A stretch of 64,000 nucleotides of DNA from Methylosarcina fibrata AML-C10 (GCF_000372865.1 NZ_KB889965.1:28719-92718), one strand, 5' to 3'; counted from the first letter of the stretch, positions 1 through 8,993 are shown. Notes: generated by a model from the letters alone, not told the origin. Numbers and translations are program-made.

Positions 1-434
1 GCAAAGCGATCGGAAAAGGTAGCGAGCAATTGCGCATCCATGCCGGGCCAGGCGCCGCTTGCAGGTGCCTGCTCACCGATCGGGCTGTAATAAGCGCGGG
101 TGAACCGCGGATTGCCCGCCAGCAAAATGAGCGAGCCGACCCGCTCGGGGAACCGTCCGGCCAGATCGAGAACCACGGTCGCACCCAGAGACCAGCCAAG
201 CCAACAGCATTGCGGATCCTCGATCGCAGCGCTCAGCGCCGTGCTGATTTCCTTTAATGAAAACGGCGATACTGGCCGGCTAAGGCCGTGTCCGGGTAAA
301 TCGATACAGGTCACCCGGTAGCGTTCCGCCAGTTGTTCGGCAAATGTTTGCCAGATGGCGCTGTGCATGGCCCAGCCGTGCACCAGTACGATGGGTTTGC
401 CTTGACCGAAAGTTTGTTGAAATATCGTTGTCAT
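1..434 (-). CDS. bioH: Pimeloyl-ACP methyl ester carboxylesterase BioH (partial, C-terminus outside window)
   Basis: Read from the minus strand starting at an ATG at 434 and running off the left edge, so about the first 144 residues are present. It is an alpha/beta hydrolase: an oxyanion-side LVHGW motif near residues 17-21, and the nucleophile elbow GWSLGA with Ser82, the same position as in E. coli BioH. BioH removes the methyl group from pimeloyl-ACP methyl ester in the cytoplasm, ending pimelate assembly for biotin. It starts 12 bases after the bioF stop, so bioB-bioF-bioH looks like one operon; bioC and bioD would be expected beyond the edge. Recognition rests on motif, context and gene order; another alpha/beta hydrolase is much less likely. 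Confidence 0.88.
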   Translation of the reverse strand, partial: MTTIFQQTFGQGKPIVLVHGWAMHSAIWQTFAEQLAERYRVTCIDLPGHGLSRPVSPFSLKEISTALSAAIEDPQCCWLGWSLGATVVLDLAGRFPERVGSLILLAGNPRFTRAYYSPIGEQAPASGAWPGMDAQLLATFSDRF

Positions 435-446
435 CAATTGACCGGA

Positions 447-1637
447 TTAGTCGATGGTTGGCTTCGCCGCTGGTCTCTGCGCCAGAATGAATTCAAACGC
501 CTCCAGCAGACGGTCGACATGATGAGCTTCATGCAGCGCCGAAAAAGTGATGCGCAAGCGGGCGCTGCCCTGCGGAACCGTCGGCGGACGTATGGCGCCC
601 ACCAGGAAACCTTTTTCGAGTAATGCCTTGCCTATGAACATTGTTTCCTGGCTATCGCCGATCACGACGGGCTGGATGGCGGAGGCCGAAGGAAGTAAGG
701 TCAAACCGAGCTGCTCGGCGCCGCGGCTGAAACGTCGAATCAATTCGGCCAGTTTTTCTCTGCGCCAATGATCGGCGATGGCCATTTTCAGACTGACGCG
801 CGTCGCTTCCGCGACAGCCGGGGGCAAGGCCGTGGTATAAATGTAAGTTCTTGCTTTTTGGATCAATGTTTCAATCAATTCGCGAGATCCTGCCACGAAG
901 GCCCCGAACGTTCCGAACGCTTTGCCCAGAGTGCCCATCAGTATCGGCACGTCGTTCCGGCCGAGGCCGTAATGCTCCAGAATGCCGCCGCCGCGCCGGC
1001 CCATGACGCCCAGTCCATGGGCATCGTCCACCATCAGCCAGGCGTTCTGCTTCCGGGCGAGCGAAGACAGCGCATCGAGCGGAGCCAAATCGCCGTCCAT
1101 GCTGAATACCCCGTCGGTGACGATCAGTTTGCGGCCGGAAGCGCGGGTCAAATTCGCTTCGAGATGCTCCATATCGGCATGGCGATAGCGTTTGAATTGC
1201 GCCGCCGACAGTAAGCCGCCGTCCAACAGCGAGGCATGATTCAAGCGGTCTTCCAGTACCGTATCGCCGCGGCCCGCCAATGCCGAAACGATGCCGAGAT
1301 TCGCCATATAACCGGTGGAAAACAGGAGCGCGCGTTCACGTCCGGTAAATTCGGCCAGTTCTTCCTCGAGAGCGTGATGTGCGGCGGAGTGCCCGCAGAG
1401 CAGATGCGCCGAGCCGCTGCCGACGCCGTAACGGTCGGCGCCGTGTTTGAACGCCGCAACGACGGACGGGTGATTGGCCAGGCCCAGATAATCGTTGCTG
1501 CAAAAGTTGAGCAGTGTCCTGCCGTCGACGTTCAGAACGATTCCTTGCGGCGAAGAGACGATCCGCCGGGAACGGTACAGGCCGCGTGCCGCGATGGACG
1601 CCAGGTCTTCGGCCAACTCCGGGTAAATTTCGGCCAT
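447..1637 (-). CDS. bioF: 8-amino-7-oxononanoate synthase
   Basis: 396 residues, normal length for BioF, a PLP enzyme of the alpha-oxoamine synthase family that condenses pimeloyl-ACP (or -CoA) with L-alanine to 8-amino-7-oxononanoate. Visible motifs: [13 protein letters not shown] near residue 45, the [11 protein letters not shown] segment, [11 protein letters not shown] containing the PLP-ring Asp/His, and the PLP lysine in TLGKAFG near residue 240. It lies 42 bases downstream of bioB and 12 bases upstream of bioH on the same strand. Nothing is unusual in the sequence. Confidence 0.97.
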   Translation of the reverse strand: MAEIYPELAEDLASIAARGLYRSRRIVSSPQGIVLNVDGRTLLNFCSNDYLGLANHPSVVAAFKHGADRYGVGSGSAHLLCGHSAAHHALEEELAEFTGRERALLFSTGYMANLGIVSALAGRGDTVLEDRLNHASLLDGGLLSAAQFKRYRHADMEHLEANLTRASGRKLIVTDGVFSMDGDLAPLDALSSLARKQNAWLMVDDAHGLGVMGRRGGGILEHYGLGRNDVPILMGTLGKAFGTFGAFVAGSRELIETLIQKARTYIYTTALPPAVAEATRVSLKMAIADHWRREKLAELIRRFSRGAEQLGLTLLPSASAIQPVVIGDSQETMFIGKALLEKGFLVGAIRPPTVPQGSARLRITFSALHEAHHVDRLLEAFEFILAQRPAAKPTID

Positions 1638-1679
1638 TAAATTGCCTCGGAAGCGGGCATTTCGTTCGAGATCGCTAGC

Positions 1680-2684
1680 TTACGCAGGACGGGCGTAACT
1701 GGAACCGCCCATGTGCAGGCCCAGGCGTTCGAACAAGGTCCGGTCGCGAAGAGTCATCGGATTTTCCGTCGTCAGTAATTTGTCGCCGTAAAAAATCGAA
1801 TTGGCGCCGGCCAGAAAACACAACGTCTGCATTTCGTCGCTCATGCTGTTGCGTCCCGCCGACAGGCGCACCCGCGATTTCGGCATCAGGATTCGGGCGA
1901 CCGCAATCGTGCGGATAAAGATCAGGGGATCGAGCGGAGCCGTTCCCATCAACGGCGTGCCTTCCACTTGCACCAGCATGTTGATCGGCACGCTTTCCGG
2001 GTGTTTCGGCATATTGGCGAGTTCGATCAATAGTTTGGTGCGGTCGTCGTCGCTTTCGCCCATGCCGACGATACCCCCGCAGCAGACATTAATGCCGGCC
2101 GATCTGACCCGTTCCAGCGTGTCGAGCCGGTCCTGATAAGTACGCGTCGTGATGATTTCGCTGTAGTACTCTTCCGACGTGTCCAGGTTGTGATTGTAAT
2201 AATCGAGTCCGCCCTCTTTCAGACGCGCGGTCTGCTCGTCGGTCAGCATGCCCAGGGTAACGCAGGTCTCCATGCCCAACGCCTTGACCCCCTGGACCAT
2301 CTCGATGACCCGGTCGATGTCCTTGTCCTTGGGCCGGCGCCAGGCGGCGCCCATGCAAAAGCGCGAGGCGCCTTCCTTTTTCGCCTTTTGCGCCGCCAGC
2401 AGAACCGTTTCCACCGGCATCAAGGCTTCCGGCGCGACTCCGGCGTCGTAGCGGGCGCTTTGCGGACAGTAGCCGCAATCTTCCGAGCAGGAGCCCGTCT
2501 TGATGCTGAGCAAACTGCTTACCTGCACTTCGTTGGGGTCGAAGTGTTCCCGATGAATGGTTTGCGCCTGATAGATCAAGTCGAGGAAAGGAAGCGCAAA
2601 AAGAGCCTGAACTTCGTCCAGCCGCCAGTCGTGGCGCAAGGCGGGAGCGGCGGGAATCCTGTTTGGGGCAGGGTAGGCAGACAT
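1680..2684 (-). CDS. bioB: Biotin synthase
   Basis: 334 residues. Radical-SAM enzyme inserting sulfur into dethiobiotin. The 4Fe-4S-binding CxxxCxxC is CSEDCGYC (Cys66, Cys70, Cys73); further BioB-specific blocks are YYNHNLDTS, the [10 protein letters not shown] segment and RLSAGR with the Arg that ligates the 2Fe-2S cluster. First gene of the minus-strand biotin operon; its upstream region is shared with divergent comF and holds a candidate BirA operator (2737-2769), so biotin-dependent repression is likely. Confidence 0.98.
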   Translation of the reverse strand: MSAYPAPNRIPAAPALRHDWRLDEVQALFALPFLDLIYQAQTIHREHFDPNEVQVSSLLSIKTGSCSEDCGYCPQSARYDAGVAPEALMPVETVLLAAQKAKKEGASRFCMGAAWRRPKDKDIDRVIEMVQGVKALGMETCVTLGMLTDEQTARLKEGGLDYYNHNLDTSEEYYSEIITTRTYQDRLDTLERVRSAGINVCCGGIVGMGESDDDRTKLLIELANMPKHPESVPINMLVQVEGTPLMGTAPLDPLIFIRTIAVARILMPKSRVRLSAGRNSMSDEMQTLCFLAGANSIFYGDKLLTTENPMTLRDRTLFERLGLHMGGSSYARPA

Positions 2685-2736
2685 GCAGAAATTCTCCTGT
2701 TACAGTATGGCGGCGACATATCGGCTCGATAATCAC

Positions 2737-2769
2737 CGATCAACCCAATTGAATGAAAATGGTTAACAA
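2737..2769. promoter_or_regulatory. Candidate BirA operator between bioB and comF
   Basis: Half sites CGATCAACC (2737-2745) and GGTTAACAA (2761-2769) are separated by exactly 15 bases. This matches the known BirA operator layout, an imperfect inverted repeat of TTGTTAACC-like halves spaced by 14-16 bases; the comF-side half is the better match. It lies 53-85 bases upstream of the bioB start codon and overlaps the comF start codon, so it could act on both genes. Inferred from pattern only. Confidence 0.5.
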
Positions 2770-3460
2770 CTGGTTCGATATTATACAGGATTGCCTGTTT
2801 CCTCCAACCTGTATCTTATGCGGCGGCGAGGGCTTTGCTTCCCGTGACCTTTGTGATGGCTGTTACCGGCTGTTGTCCAGAAACGATCATTGCTGCAGCC
2901 TCTGTGCCGAGGTCCTGGACGCGTCCGCCGCCGGCGGAGCGTTGTGCGGGCGCTGTCTGCGCCGCCGTCCCGCCTACGATAAAGTCTATGCTCCGTTCGT
3001 CTACCAGGGCGCCGTGGCGCATCTGATTACGGCGCTGAAATTTAATGCGCACTACCCCAATGCCCGTTTGCTCGGCACGCTGTTGGCCGAGTATCTGAAG
3101 CGGAATGCGCAGTTGCCCGACCGCCTCGTGCCGGTGCCGCTGCACAGGTCCCGATACGCTCAGCGCGGATTTAATCAGGCGATGGAAATTGCCAGAACCG
3201 TAGCCGGGGAACTGGACGTTCCGCTTGATTTTGCCGGTTGCTCGCGTCATCGCGATACGCCTCATCAAACCGGTTTACCGGCAAAACAAAGGCGTAAAAA
3301 CATGAAAAATGCCTTTTCTTTGGTCAAACCGGTCGATGCCCGGCACATTGCCTTGATCGACGACGTCATGACCACCGGTACGACGGTGCATGAGTTGGCC
3401 GCGCTCTACAAGAAAGCAGGCGTCGGCAGGGTGGACGTCTGGGTTTGCGCCAGGGCCTGA
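2753..3460 (+). CDS. comF: ComF family protein
   Basis: 235 residues. An N-terminal zinc-ribbon-like part has paired cysteines (CILCGG, LCDGC, CSLC, LCGRC) within the first 70 residues, and a C-terminal phosphoribosyltransferase fold carries the PRPP-binding loop ALIDDVMTTGTT near residue 200. ComF proteins support DNA uptake or gluconate utilisation (GntX) in some bacteria; the reaction is not established. Adjacent divergent bioB is a common arrangement in gammaproteobacteria. The start is ATG at 2753 or 2759; the candidate BirA site overlaps this start. Confidence 0.9.
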   Translation: MKMVNNWFDIIQDCLFPPTCILCGGEGFASRDLCDGCYRLLSRNDHCCSLCAEVLDASAAGGALCGRCLRRRPAYDKVYAPFVYQGAVAHLITALKFNAHYPNARLLGTLLAEYLKRNAQLPDRLVPVPLHRSRYAQRGFNQAMEIARTVAGELDVPLDFAGCSRHRDTPHQTGLPAKQRRKNMKNAFSLVKPVDARHIALIDDVMTTGTTVHELAALYKKAGVGRVDVWVCARA

Positions 3461-3488
3461 GCTACGGCGCTACCGGCGGCAGGCCGCT

Positions 3489-3899
3489 TTACTTTTCAAC
3501 GGTCACGAACCCCATCTTGACAATGCCGGCCTGCTGTACCGCCGCCATCACTTCAGCCACTTTTCCGTAGTCGACGGCGTGATCGGCGTATAAATGCACC
3601 GCGGCGTCCGCATTTTTAAGCAGTTCGTTTTTGAGTTCGTCCGTCAGTACGGTCAGATTCGCCATCGGTTTTTTATTCAGCGTGACCGATCCGTGCTCGT
3701 CGATGCCCAATTGCAACGGCTGGTCTTTGACGTCGGGCGTGGTGGCGGCGGTTTTCGGCAGGTTGACCTTGACCGACTGAGTCAACAGCGGCGCGGTGAC
3801 CAGCAAGATGATCACCAGCACCAGCATCACGTCGACCAGCGGAGTGACGTTGATGTCGCTCACCGCTTCCTGATCGTCCGAAGAAATTTTAAAGGCCAT
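3489..3899 (-). CDS. exbD: Biopolymer transport protein ExbD
   Basis: 136 residues. Single N-terminal membrane helix with the proton-path aspartate in NVTPLVDVMLVLVIILLV (Asp23), then a periplasmic domain. With ExbB it forms the inner-membrane proton channel that energises TonB. Last gene of tonB-exbB-exbD, 3 bases after exbB. TolR is the paralogue, but the adjacent tonB gene favours ExbD. Confidence 0.92.
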   Translation of the reverse strand: MAFKISSDDQEAVSDINVTPLVDVMLVLVIILLVTAPLLTQSVKVNLPKTAATTPDVKDQPLQLGIDEHGSVTLNKKPMANLTVLTDELKNELLKNADAAVHLYADHAVDYGKVAEVMAAVQQAGIVKMGFVTVEK

Positions 3900-3902
3900 T
3901 GC

Positions 3903-4565
3903 TTACTCTCCTGCCGAATCGGCGGACAAGGCGATGTGCAGAAAACCGTCGGCGAAATTTTCCAGCCCGATTCGGTGATGCTTGGCCCGGCGCAGGAAAA
4001 AGTTGTAGGCCAGCACCGCCGGAACCGCGACGGCGATGCCGATAGCGGTAGCGATCAGCGCGTCCCCGATCGGACCGGCGACGACGTCCAGGCTGGCCGA
4101 GCCGCTTTTGCTGATGTCGTGCAGGGCATTCATGATGCCCAGGACGGTTCCGAACAAACCCACGAACGGGGCGGTGCTGCCGATGCTGGCGAGCAGGGTC
4201 AGCCCGCTTTCCATCGAGCGCTGCTCTTTTTGAGCCTGCCGACGCAAGGCCTGTTCCAGCAATTCGGCCGGTTCTCCACGGTATTTAAGAAATTTACCGC
4301 CGGCTTGACGCATTTCCGAGAGCCATTCGAAACCGCTTTGCGCGATGCGGGCTTCGGGTCCACGCACTTGCTGGGGGGGCAGATTGGCCGCAGCGGCCAG
4401 ATCGGGAGCATCCCAGAACGCCTGATGAAAGCAGCGGTTGTAATAGGAGTTTTTTGAGAACTGCCAGGTTTTGAACAGAATGACTGTCCAGGTAGCCACC
4501 GAAAAAATCAATAATATATATAAAACGCTGTCAATGATAAGAGCCGGCGGAATATAAAAAGGCAT
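3903..4565 (-). CDS. exbB: Biopolymer transport protein ExbB
   Basis: 220 residues, MotA/TolQ/ExbB family. A membrane helix near residues 10-30 is followed by a cytoplasmic loop and two more helices, with the conserved block GSTAPFVGLFGTVLGIMNAL near residue 130 and a final helix DALIATAIGIAVAVPAVLAYNFF. It assembles as the pentameric ring around ExbD and couples proton flow to TonB. It sits 15 bases after the tonB stop codon. Confidence 0.94.
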   Translation of the reverse strand: MPFYIPPALIIDSVLYILLIFSVATWTVILFKTWQFSKNSYYNRCFHQAFWDAPDLAAAANLPPQQVRGPEARIAQSGFEWLSEMRQAGGKFLKYRGEPAELLEQALRRQAQKEQRSMESGLTLLASIGSTAPFVGLFGTVLGIMNALHDISKSGSASLDVVAGPIGDALIATAIGIAVAVPAVLAYNFFLRRAKHHRIGLENFADGFLHIALSADSAGE

Positions 4566-4580
4566 TAAAATCTCCTGGGG

Positions 4581-5384
4581 TTAATCGTCTAATGAAAAAA
4601 GAATCGGTACGACCACCGAACTGGCGACCGGCGTATCGCCCCGCCGGGCAGGAACGAATTTCCATTTTTTCACCGCTTCTATCGCCGATTCATCGAGGAT
4701 TTCATGCCCACTGCTGCGATGGACGGCGACATTGTCGCTGACGCCTGCCGCCGACACCTGGACCCGCAGCAACACCTTGCCCTGCCAGCCTCGGGAACGG
4801 GCGATTCGGGGGTATTCCGGCTTCGGATTGAAGGCGTAATTGGCACGGTAATTCGCTTCGGTAAAGCTTTGCGCCTTCGGCGCCGAGGCAGCCGGGGGAT
4901 TCGGCGCGGGCGGTGCCGGAAGGCTGGGCGCCGGCGCTGGAGCGGCCGCAGTTTCGGCCGGCAATCGCAAGGGTTCGGAGACCGCTTTGGCCGGCTTGGG
5001 TAGAGGCTGCTTGCGCACTGTCGCCGGTTTTTTGGCAATGTCCGGTTTCTGTTTGGGCTTCTTCGGCGCAGGAGCCGGCTTGGCAACCGGGACCGGCGCC
5101 GGGGCCGGAGCCTTGGGCGCAGTGGCCGGGATCAGCGAGACCTCCATCGTGATCGGCGTGGGCGGTGTCGCCGATTCGGCCGGACGGTGCAGATAAACAA
5201 AAAGCCAGATATGCAACAGCGACACCAGCAGACCTAATTCCAATAGCATGTGGCTGGGTTTTTCTTCGGCAGTCAGGCTTTTCAACAAAAGACCGATCAT
5301 ATCGGTTAACGCGACAGTCGAGCCCCCCGGTAGTGCGAGCGAGTGTTCGGCAGCTCGGGGTTCGCGGCTTTTAAATAAAAACAT
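4581..5384 (-). CDS. tonB: Energy transducer TonB
   Basis: 267 residues. A cytoplasmic N-terminal stretch of about 45 residues precedes the membrane anchor (about 46-66, LLELGLLVSLLHIWLFVYLH). Next is a long Pro/Ala/Lys-rich periplasmic spacer (about 75-175) and the C-terminal TonB domain with PEYPRIARSRGWQGKV and a VKKWKFVPARR block. It transmits proton-motive force to outer-membrane TonB-dependent receptors. The cytoplasmic tail is longer than in E. coli TonB; a later start would remove it, but no better start with a clear ribosome site was seen. No convincing Fur box was found upstream. Confidence 0.93.
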   Translation of the reverse strand: MFLFKSREPRAAEHSLALPGGSTVALTDMIGLLLKSLTAEEKPSHMLLELGLLVSLLHIWLFVYLHRPAESATPPTPITMEVSLIPATAPKAPAPAPVPVAKPAPAPKKPKQKPDIAKKPATVRKQPLPKPAKAVSEPLRLPAETAAAPAPAPSLPAPPAPNPPAASAPKAQSFTEANYRANYAFNPKPEYPRIARSRGWQGKVLLRVQVSAAGVSDNVAVHRSSGHEILDESAIEAVKKWKFVPARRGDTPVASSVVVPILFSLDD

Positions 5385-5420
5385 TGAAGGGTCGATTCCA
5401 AGCGGGTAATTCCATATAGT

Positions 5421-5705
5421 TTAATATTCCTGAAAAAATTTCTCCAACTTGCCAATGCATTGCATCGTTCGATCGGGGAATTTCCGGAGAGCTCTGGGTA
5501 TTAAGGATTGTCGGCTAAATTGGATGAAGACTGTCTTGAGTTTTTCTTGATCAGTGTATCGAAGAATCAACGCAGCACGCATTGGTTGAAGCACTAAGCA
5601 GGGCTTTAAAAGATCGAGCTTTTTACGCTTCAGTTGCCGATATTTCTTCAGAGAACGCAAGTTGATCGATCCGAAATGAAGCGCCCCGGTTACGGGACGG
5701 TTCAA
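5421..5705 (-). CDS. Unrecognised small ORF, possibly a gene remnant
   Basis: 94-residue open frame from a TTG; the frame is open further back to about 5747 but without an ATG or GTG. The product is basic (KKYRQLKRKKLDLL, RALRKFPDRT) and matches no family I recognise. It could be the C-terminal end of a decayed gene. No clear ribosome-binding site. Listed because the 5385-5753 stretch otherwise holds nothing. Confidence 0.25.
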   Translation of the reverse strand: MNRPVTGALHFGSINLRSLKKYRQLKRKKLDLLKPCLVLQPMRAALILRYTDQEKLKTVFIQFSRQSLIPRALRKFPDRTMQCIGKLEKFFQEY

Positions 5706-5753
5706 AACCTGATCCGGTACGGGGTAGTCATGAAGCTCCCATCCGGTAAAGGG

Positions 5754-6524
5754 CTATGCTGTTGATCTTGAAGGATTGTCCGGGGCCGGTTGAGAATGAG
5801 AGAAGGATTGGTATCGAATCGGGCAGAGATGCGGCGGGTGAAGCGATTTTTTCAGGTAGACTGCTTCTTCCAGCACGGCAATGGCTTTTTCGCAACCGAC
5901 GGTCTGTTCTTTGTGAATAAGCAGGTAATCGGCCAGATGTTCGATGGCGCACCAATGGGCGGGTTCGGTTATAAAATCCAGGGCCCGGTCAAACAATTCG
6001 GCCATTTTTTCTTCACGGCGCTGTTGGGAAGCGATGCTGTGTTCGAGATAATGATAGGCCTCGGCCAGGTCCGAAGCGCCGCCGTAACGAAGCAGGGAGG
6101 CAAGGCCGACGGCGTGGCGGTCAAACCTGTTTGTCTCGCGGAGAGCTACATGCTTGGCTTCGGCCGCCGCTCCGATGAGTAAGTTGACGATGTCGGCTTC
6201 AAGCGCCGTCCGATAGGCATCGGTTGTGCTAAGGGAAAAGTAGCCGCTGCTTTCGAGCACGTCGATCGGCAGCGTTTCCGTGAGCCGTCCTCCTTCAATT
6301 TCGGCAATAAAGGGAATGGGCTTTCCGAACCGGGCTTTGGCTGCGGAAGGCATTCCGGCAGCGGCATTTTTCAGGACAATCTGGAAAAATACCGAAGGCA
6401 ACTGTTTTTGTTTATTGTGCAAATGAATGCCGGCGGCATGGCCCGCTTCGTGGTAGGCAATCCTGTAAATCAAATCTTGAGAATCGACCGATTCTGTCGT
6501 CGGCAAGCAGTCGTTTCGCTTCAT
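5754..6524 (-). CDS. Solo FtsH-type (M41-like) zinc metallopeptidase domain protein
   Basis: 256 residues from the ATG at 6524; an in-frame ATG at 6530 is the alternative. The helix IAYHEAGHAAGIHLHNK about 25 residues in carries HEAGH, the zinc-binding and catalytic motif of M41 (FtsH) peptidases, where it always sits in YHEAGHA. No AAA+ ATPase domain and no membrane segment are present, unlike FtsH. The rest is alpha-helical and rich in Ala, Glu and His. It may be a stand-alone protease or an immune or stress-linked HEXXH protein; the substrate is unknown. Divergent from the IHF-like gene across a 350-base gap. Confidence 0.6.
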   Translation of the reverse strand: MKRNDCLPTTESVDSQDLIYRIAYHEAGHAAGIHLHNKQKQLPSVFFQIVLKNAAAGMPSAAKARFGKPIPFIAEIEGGRLTETLPIDVLESSGYFSLSTTDAYRTALEADIVNLLIGAAAEAKHVALRETNRFDRHAVGLASLLRYGGASDLAEAYHYLEHSIASQQRREEKMAELFDRALDFITEPAHWCAIEHLADYLLIHKEQTVGCEKAIAVLEEAVYLKKSLHPPHLCPIRYQSFSHSQPAPDNPSRSTA

Positions 6525-6530
6525 GGTCAT

Positions 6531-6880
6531 CCCCGAAGAGAGAAAAAAGAAGCGGCCTGGTTTGGCACCGGCCGCCATTGAGGAAGGATACTAATAACAA
6601 CTCTGGGCCCTTTAGGAGGAGCGCATCCAGGAGTCGAAAATAGATTACCCGGCAAAGCAGAGCTTGAAAACGTGGCAAATTGCCGCGCGGCATTTTGCCG
6701 CTTTTTTTGGCATGAATAGTGCTCTTACTAGCTGATTAAGCAAAGCAATTACCTGAAAACCAGCGATCTTTTCATCTAAACGGCCTATCTCTGATAAAAA
6801 CTGGGGCATTTGCCGCATCCAAATGGGGCATAACCCGTATTTTTACTTTTCTGAGCAAATGCCTTGCTCGGGAGGGAAAA
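6531..6880. other. Divergent intergenic region with terminator and short repeats
   Basis: A 350-base gap between divergent genes. It holds a plus-strand intrinsic terminator (6687-6708), two direct copies of TGGGGCAT 22 bases apart (6802-6809 and 6824-6831), and a hairpin GAGCAA-ATGCC-TTGCTC (6853-6869) ending just before the GGAGGG ribosome site of the IHF-like gene. The direct repeats have the spacing of an operator pair (two helical turns). No protein-coding gene is evident. Confidence 0.5.
6687..6708 (+). terminator. Rho-independent terminator without an upstream plus-strand gene
   Basis: Perfect stem GCGGCA (6687-6692), loop TTT, TGCCGC (6696-6701), then seven T residues. On the plus strand the nearest upstream coding gene is rlm-distant tonB-side sequence on the opposite strand, so it would end a transcript starting inside the gap or inside the antisense of the peptidase gene. 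Confidence 0.7.
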
Positions 6881-7210
6881 GTGACCATGACAAAAGCAGA
6901 ACTTATTGAAACTTTAGCCAAACGACAGATTCATCTGGATAAAGCCGACGTTGATTCGGCGGTCGACTGCATCCTGGACCTCATCAGCGAGGCCCTGGTG
7001 GCCAATCAGCGCATTGAAATACGCGGGTTCGGCGCTTTCTCGCTGCGGTATCGGGCGCCCCGTCAAGGACGAAATCCGTTTTCGGGCGAAATGTTGAATT
7101 TGCCGCCGGCCTATTCCGTCCATTTCAAACCGGGAAAGGAGCTGAGGCAGAGGGTCGACGAGTCCCGCCTGACTTGCCCCATCGTCATCAAGAATACGAC
7201 TCGAACGTAG
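6881..7210 (+). CDS. Integration host factor / HU family DNA-binding protein
   Basis: 109 residues from GTG at 6881, or 107 from ATG at 6887; GGAGGG at 6871-6876 lies 4 bases before the GTG and 10 before the ATG. The fold signature is clear: [11 protein letters not shown] at the N-terminus, the [15 protein letters not shown] beta arm entry, and GRNPFSGE in the DNA-intercalating arm. The 10 or so residues after the HU/IHF core are an extra tail. It most resembles the IHF beta subunit (IhfB/HimD), which bends DNA for recombination, transcription and CRISPR spacer integration, but a diverged HU-like paralogue cannot be excluded. Confidence 0.85.
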   Translation: MTMTKAELIETLAKRQIHLDKADVDSAVDCILDLISEALVANQRIEIRGFGAFSLRYRAPRQGRNPFSGEMLNLPPAYSVHFKPGKELRQRVDESRLTCPIVIKNTTRT

Positions 7211-7542
7211 CTGTGCATCCTCGATCCGGCCGGCAACAGCCGGATCCTTACTCCTCGCGGCTTGTACAGGAAATTCGGCAATCTTTTCCGTCCGGTGAAC
7301 AGCGGCGTGGGCCGTGTCATTCCTCTTTCGGAAGATCAGCCTCCGCGAGCCAATTTGCGGTGCCGAGGCTTGCCGCAGCCGGAAAGACGGACGCTGGCTG
7401 CGGAAAGCAATGAAGTAACAGGCGCCTTCCATGTACTCAGCCGGTAAAGCCGGGTACAATGTGCCGCAATCGATATTTCCGACGGGCTCAGGCCCGGCCC
7501 GATCCGCTCGGTGCGAAACCAGAGCCATTGAGAATTCACTGA
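7211..7542. other. Intergenic stretch with one hairpin
   Basis: 332 bases between the IHF-like gene and rlmB. Apart from the hairpin at 7223-7246 (GATCCGGC, 8-base loop, GCCGGATC), which has no T run and may be a weak terminator, I see no gene. Several short open frames here lack ribosome sites and family resemblance. Confidence 0.45.
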
Positions 7543-8292
7543 ATGAAATCAAGTAAATTATGGGGTCTGCACTCGGTCCAGGCCGCGTTGCACCATACGC
7601 CGAACAAAATCAACAAGGTCTGGATCGACCGGCAAAGGCAAGACAAACGTTTGGCACAACTGCTGGATGAATTGGCGGGGCTCGGCATCGAGCCCGAAAA
7701 GGCCGATAGAAAGAAACTGGACCGTTTGTCGGAGGGCAACAATCATCAAGGCGTGGTCGCCGAAGTCGAACTGCCCGCCGAATTGTCGGAGAGCGAACTT
7801 AAAACGGCGGTCGAGAGTCTTGCGGCAACTCCCTTATTTCTCGTGCTCGATAACGTTCAGGACCCTCATAATCTCGGAGCCTGTCTAAGATCGGCCGACG
7901 CGACGGGCGTACATGGTGTTATAATAACCCGGGATAACGCTGTCGGCATCACGCCCACGGTATGTAAAGTCGCCTCCGGTGCGGCCGAAACGGTGCCGGT
8001 TTATCAGGTGACCAATTTATCCCGTACCCTGCGCTGGCTAAAGGAGCGGGGGATATGGGTGGCCGGCGCGGCGGGCGACGGTTCGCAAAGCCCTTACCAG
8101 ACCGATTTAACGGTGCCTCTGGTCCTGGTGATCGGCGCCGAAGGCAAAGGCATGCGCCGGCTGACCCGCGAACACTGCGATCTGCTGCTGTCCCTGCCGA
8201 TGCAGGGGCAGGTGGAAAGCCTTAATCTGTCGGTGGCTACGGGCGTTTTATTGTATGAGATTCTGCGTCAGCGTTCGGTTAGCCCGGCGTGA
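7543..8292 (+). CDS. rlmB: 23S rRNA (guanosine-2'-O-)-methyltransferase RlmB
   Basis: 249 residues, standard length. SPOUT-class methyltransferase that methylates G2251 of 23S rRNA. N-terminal substrate-binding domain starts LWGLHSVQAAL; the C-terminal SpoU domain shows DNVQDPHNLGACLRSADATG, LVIGAEGKGMRRL and LPMQGQVESLNLSVATGVLL, the three knot motifs, including the catalytic Arg and Asn. Sits upstream of ccmA with a 77-base gap. Confidence 0.95.
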   Translation: MKSSKLWGLHSVQAALHHTPNKINKVWIDRQRQDKRLAQLLDELAGLGIEPEKADRKKLDRLSEGNNHQGVVAEVELPAELSESELKTAVESLAATPLFLVLDNVQDPHNLGACLRSADATGVHGVIITRDNAVGITPTVCKVASGAAETVPVYQVTNLSRTLRWLKERGIWVAGAAGDGSQSPYQTDLTVPLVLVIGAEGKGMRRLTREHCDLLLSLPMQGQVESLNLSVATGVLLYEILRQRSVSPA

Positions 8293-8369
8293 GGATAAAA
8301 CAGAATACCCTCAATTAAATCGAATCGATCTTGAACTAACGACAGTACCTTTTTGTCTTGCTTCATCGG

Positions 8370-8993
8370 ATGAGTGAATATAATACCAGGTCGCTCCAGG
8401 CCGTCGGTCTGAGCTGTAGCCGCGACGATCGGCTGTTGTTTGACGGATTGAATTTCGAGCTGACGCCGGGACAGGTCCTGTTGCTGGAAGGCAGGAACGG
8501 CAGCGGCAAGACTTCCTTGCTGCGAATACTCTGCGGTTTTCGCGAGGCCGATGCCGGACAGGTGCTCTGGTGCGGAGATTCGATCAAAAACGCTCAGTAT
8601 TATGCCGACATGGCCTACGTCGGCCATCTGGACGGCATCAAAAAGGAATTGACCGTGCAGGAAAATTTAATGGTGTCCCTGGCGTTGAGTCGGCCCGGAG
8701 TTTATTCGATCGAGCAGGCTTTGGCCAAGGTGCGGTTGTCCGGCTATGAGGATGTTTTGGTTCAGTCCCTGTCTGCCGGCCAGAAACGGCGTTTATCGCT
8801 GGCCCGTTTGTTGATAACTGACAATCATTTATGGATACTCGATGAGCCTTTTACCTCGCTCGATAAAGAGGGCATCGCCCTGATTGAAACCCTTATGATC
8901 GAACATTGCATGAACGGCGGCATGATCGTCTTGACCTCGCATCATGACCTCGACCTGCACAGTGCACCCGTACAACGCATCCATTTATCCTGA
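8370..8993 (+). CDS. ccmA: Heme exporter ATP-binding protein CcmA
   Basis: 207 residues from ATG 8370; a TTG 12 bases earlier is in frame but less likely. ABC ATPase with Walker A GRNGSGKTS near residue 40, signature LSAGQKRRLSLARLL, and Walker B LWILDEPFT. CcmA powers the CcmABCD complex, releasing holo-CcmE after heme attachment. The stop TGA overlaps the ccmB ATG (TGATG), which indicates translational coupling. First gene of the ccm operon. Confidence 0.95.
   Translation: MSEYNTRSLQAVGLSCSRDDRLLFDGLNFELTPGQVLLLEGRNGSGKTSLLRILCGFREADAGQVLWCGDSIKNAQYYADMAYVGHLDGIKKELTVQENLMVSLALSRPGVYSIEQALAKVRLSGYEDVLVQSLSAGQKRRLSLARLLITDNHLWILDEPFTSLDKEGIALIETLMIEHCMNGGMIVLTSHHDLDLHSAPVQRIHLS

Noticed and set aside
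5385..5420. Fur box upstream of tonB
   Set aside because: The sequence before the tonB start has no GATAATGAT-like inverted repeat.
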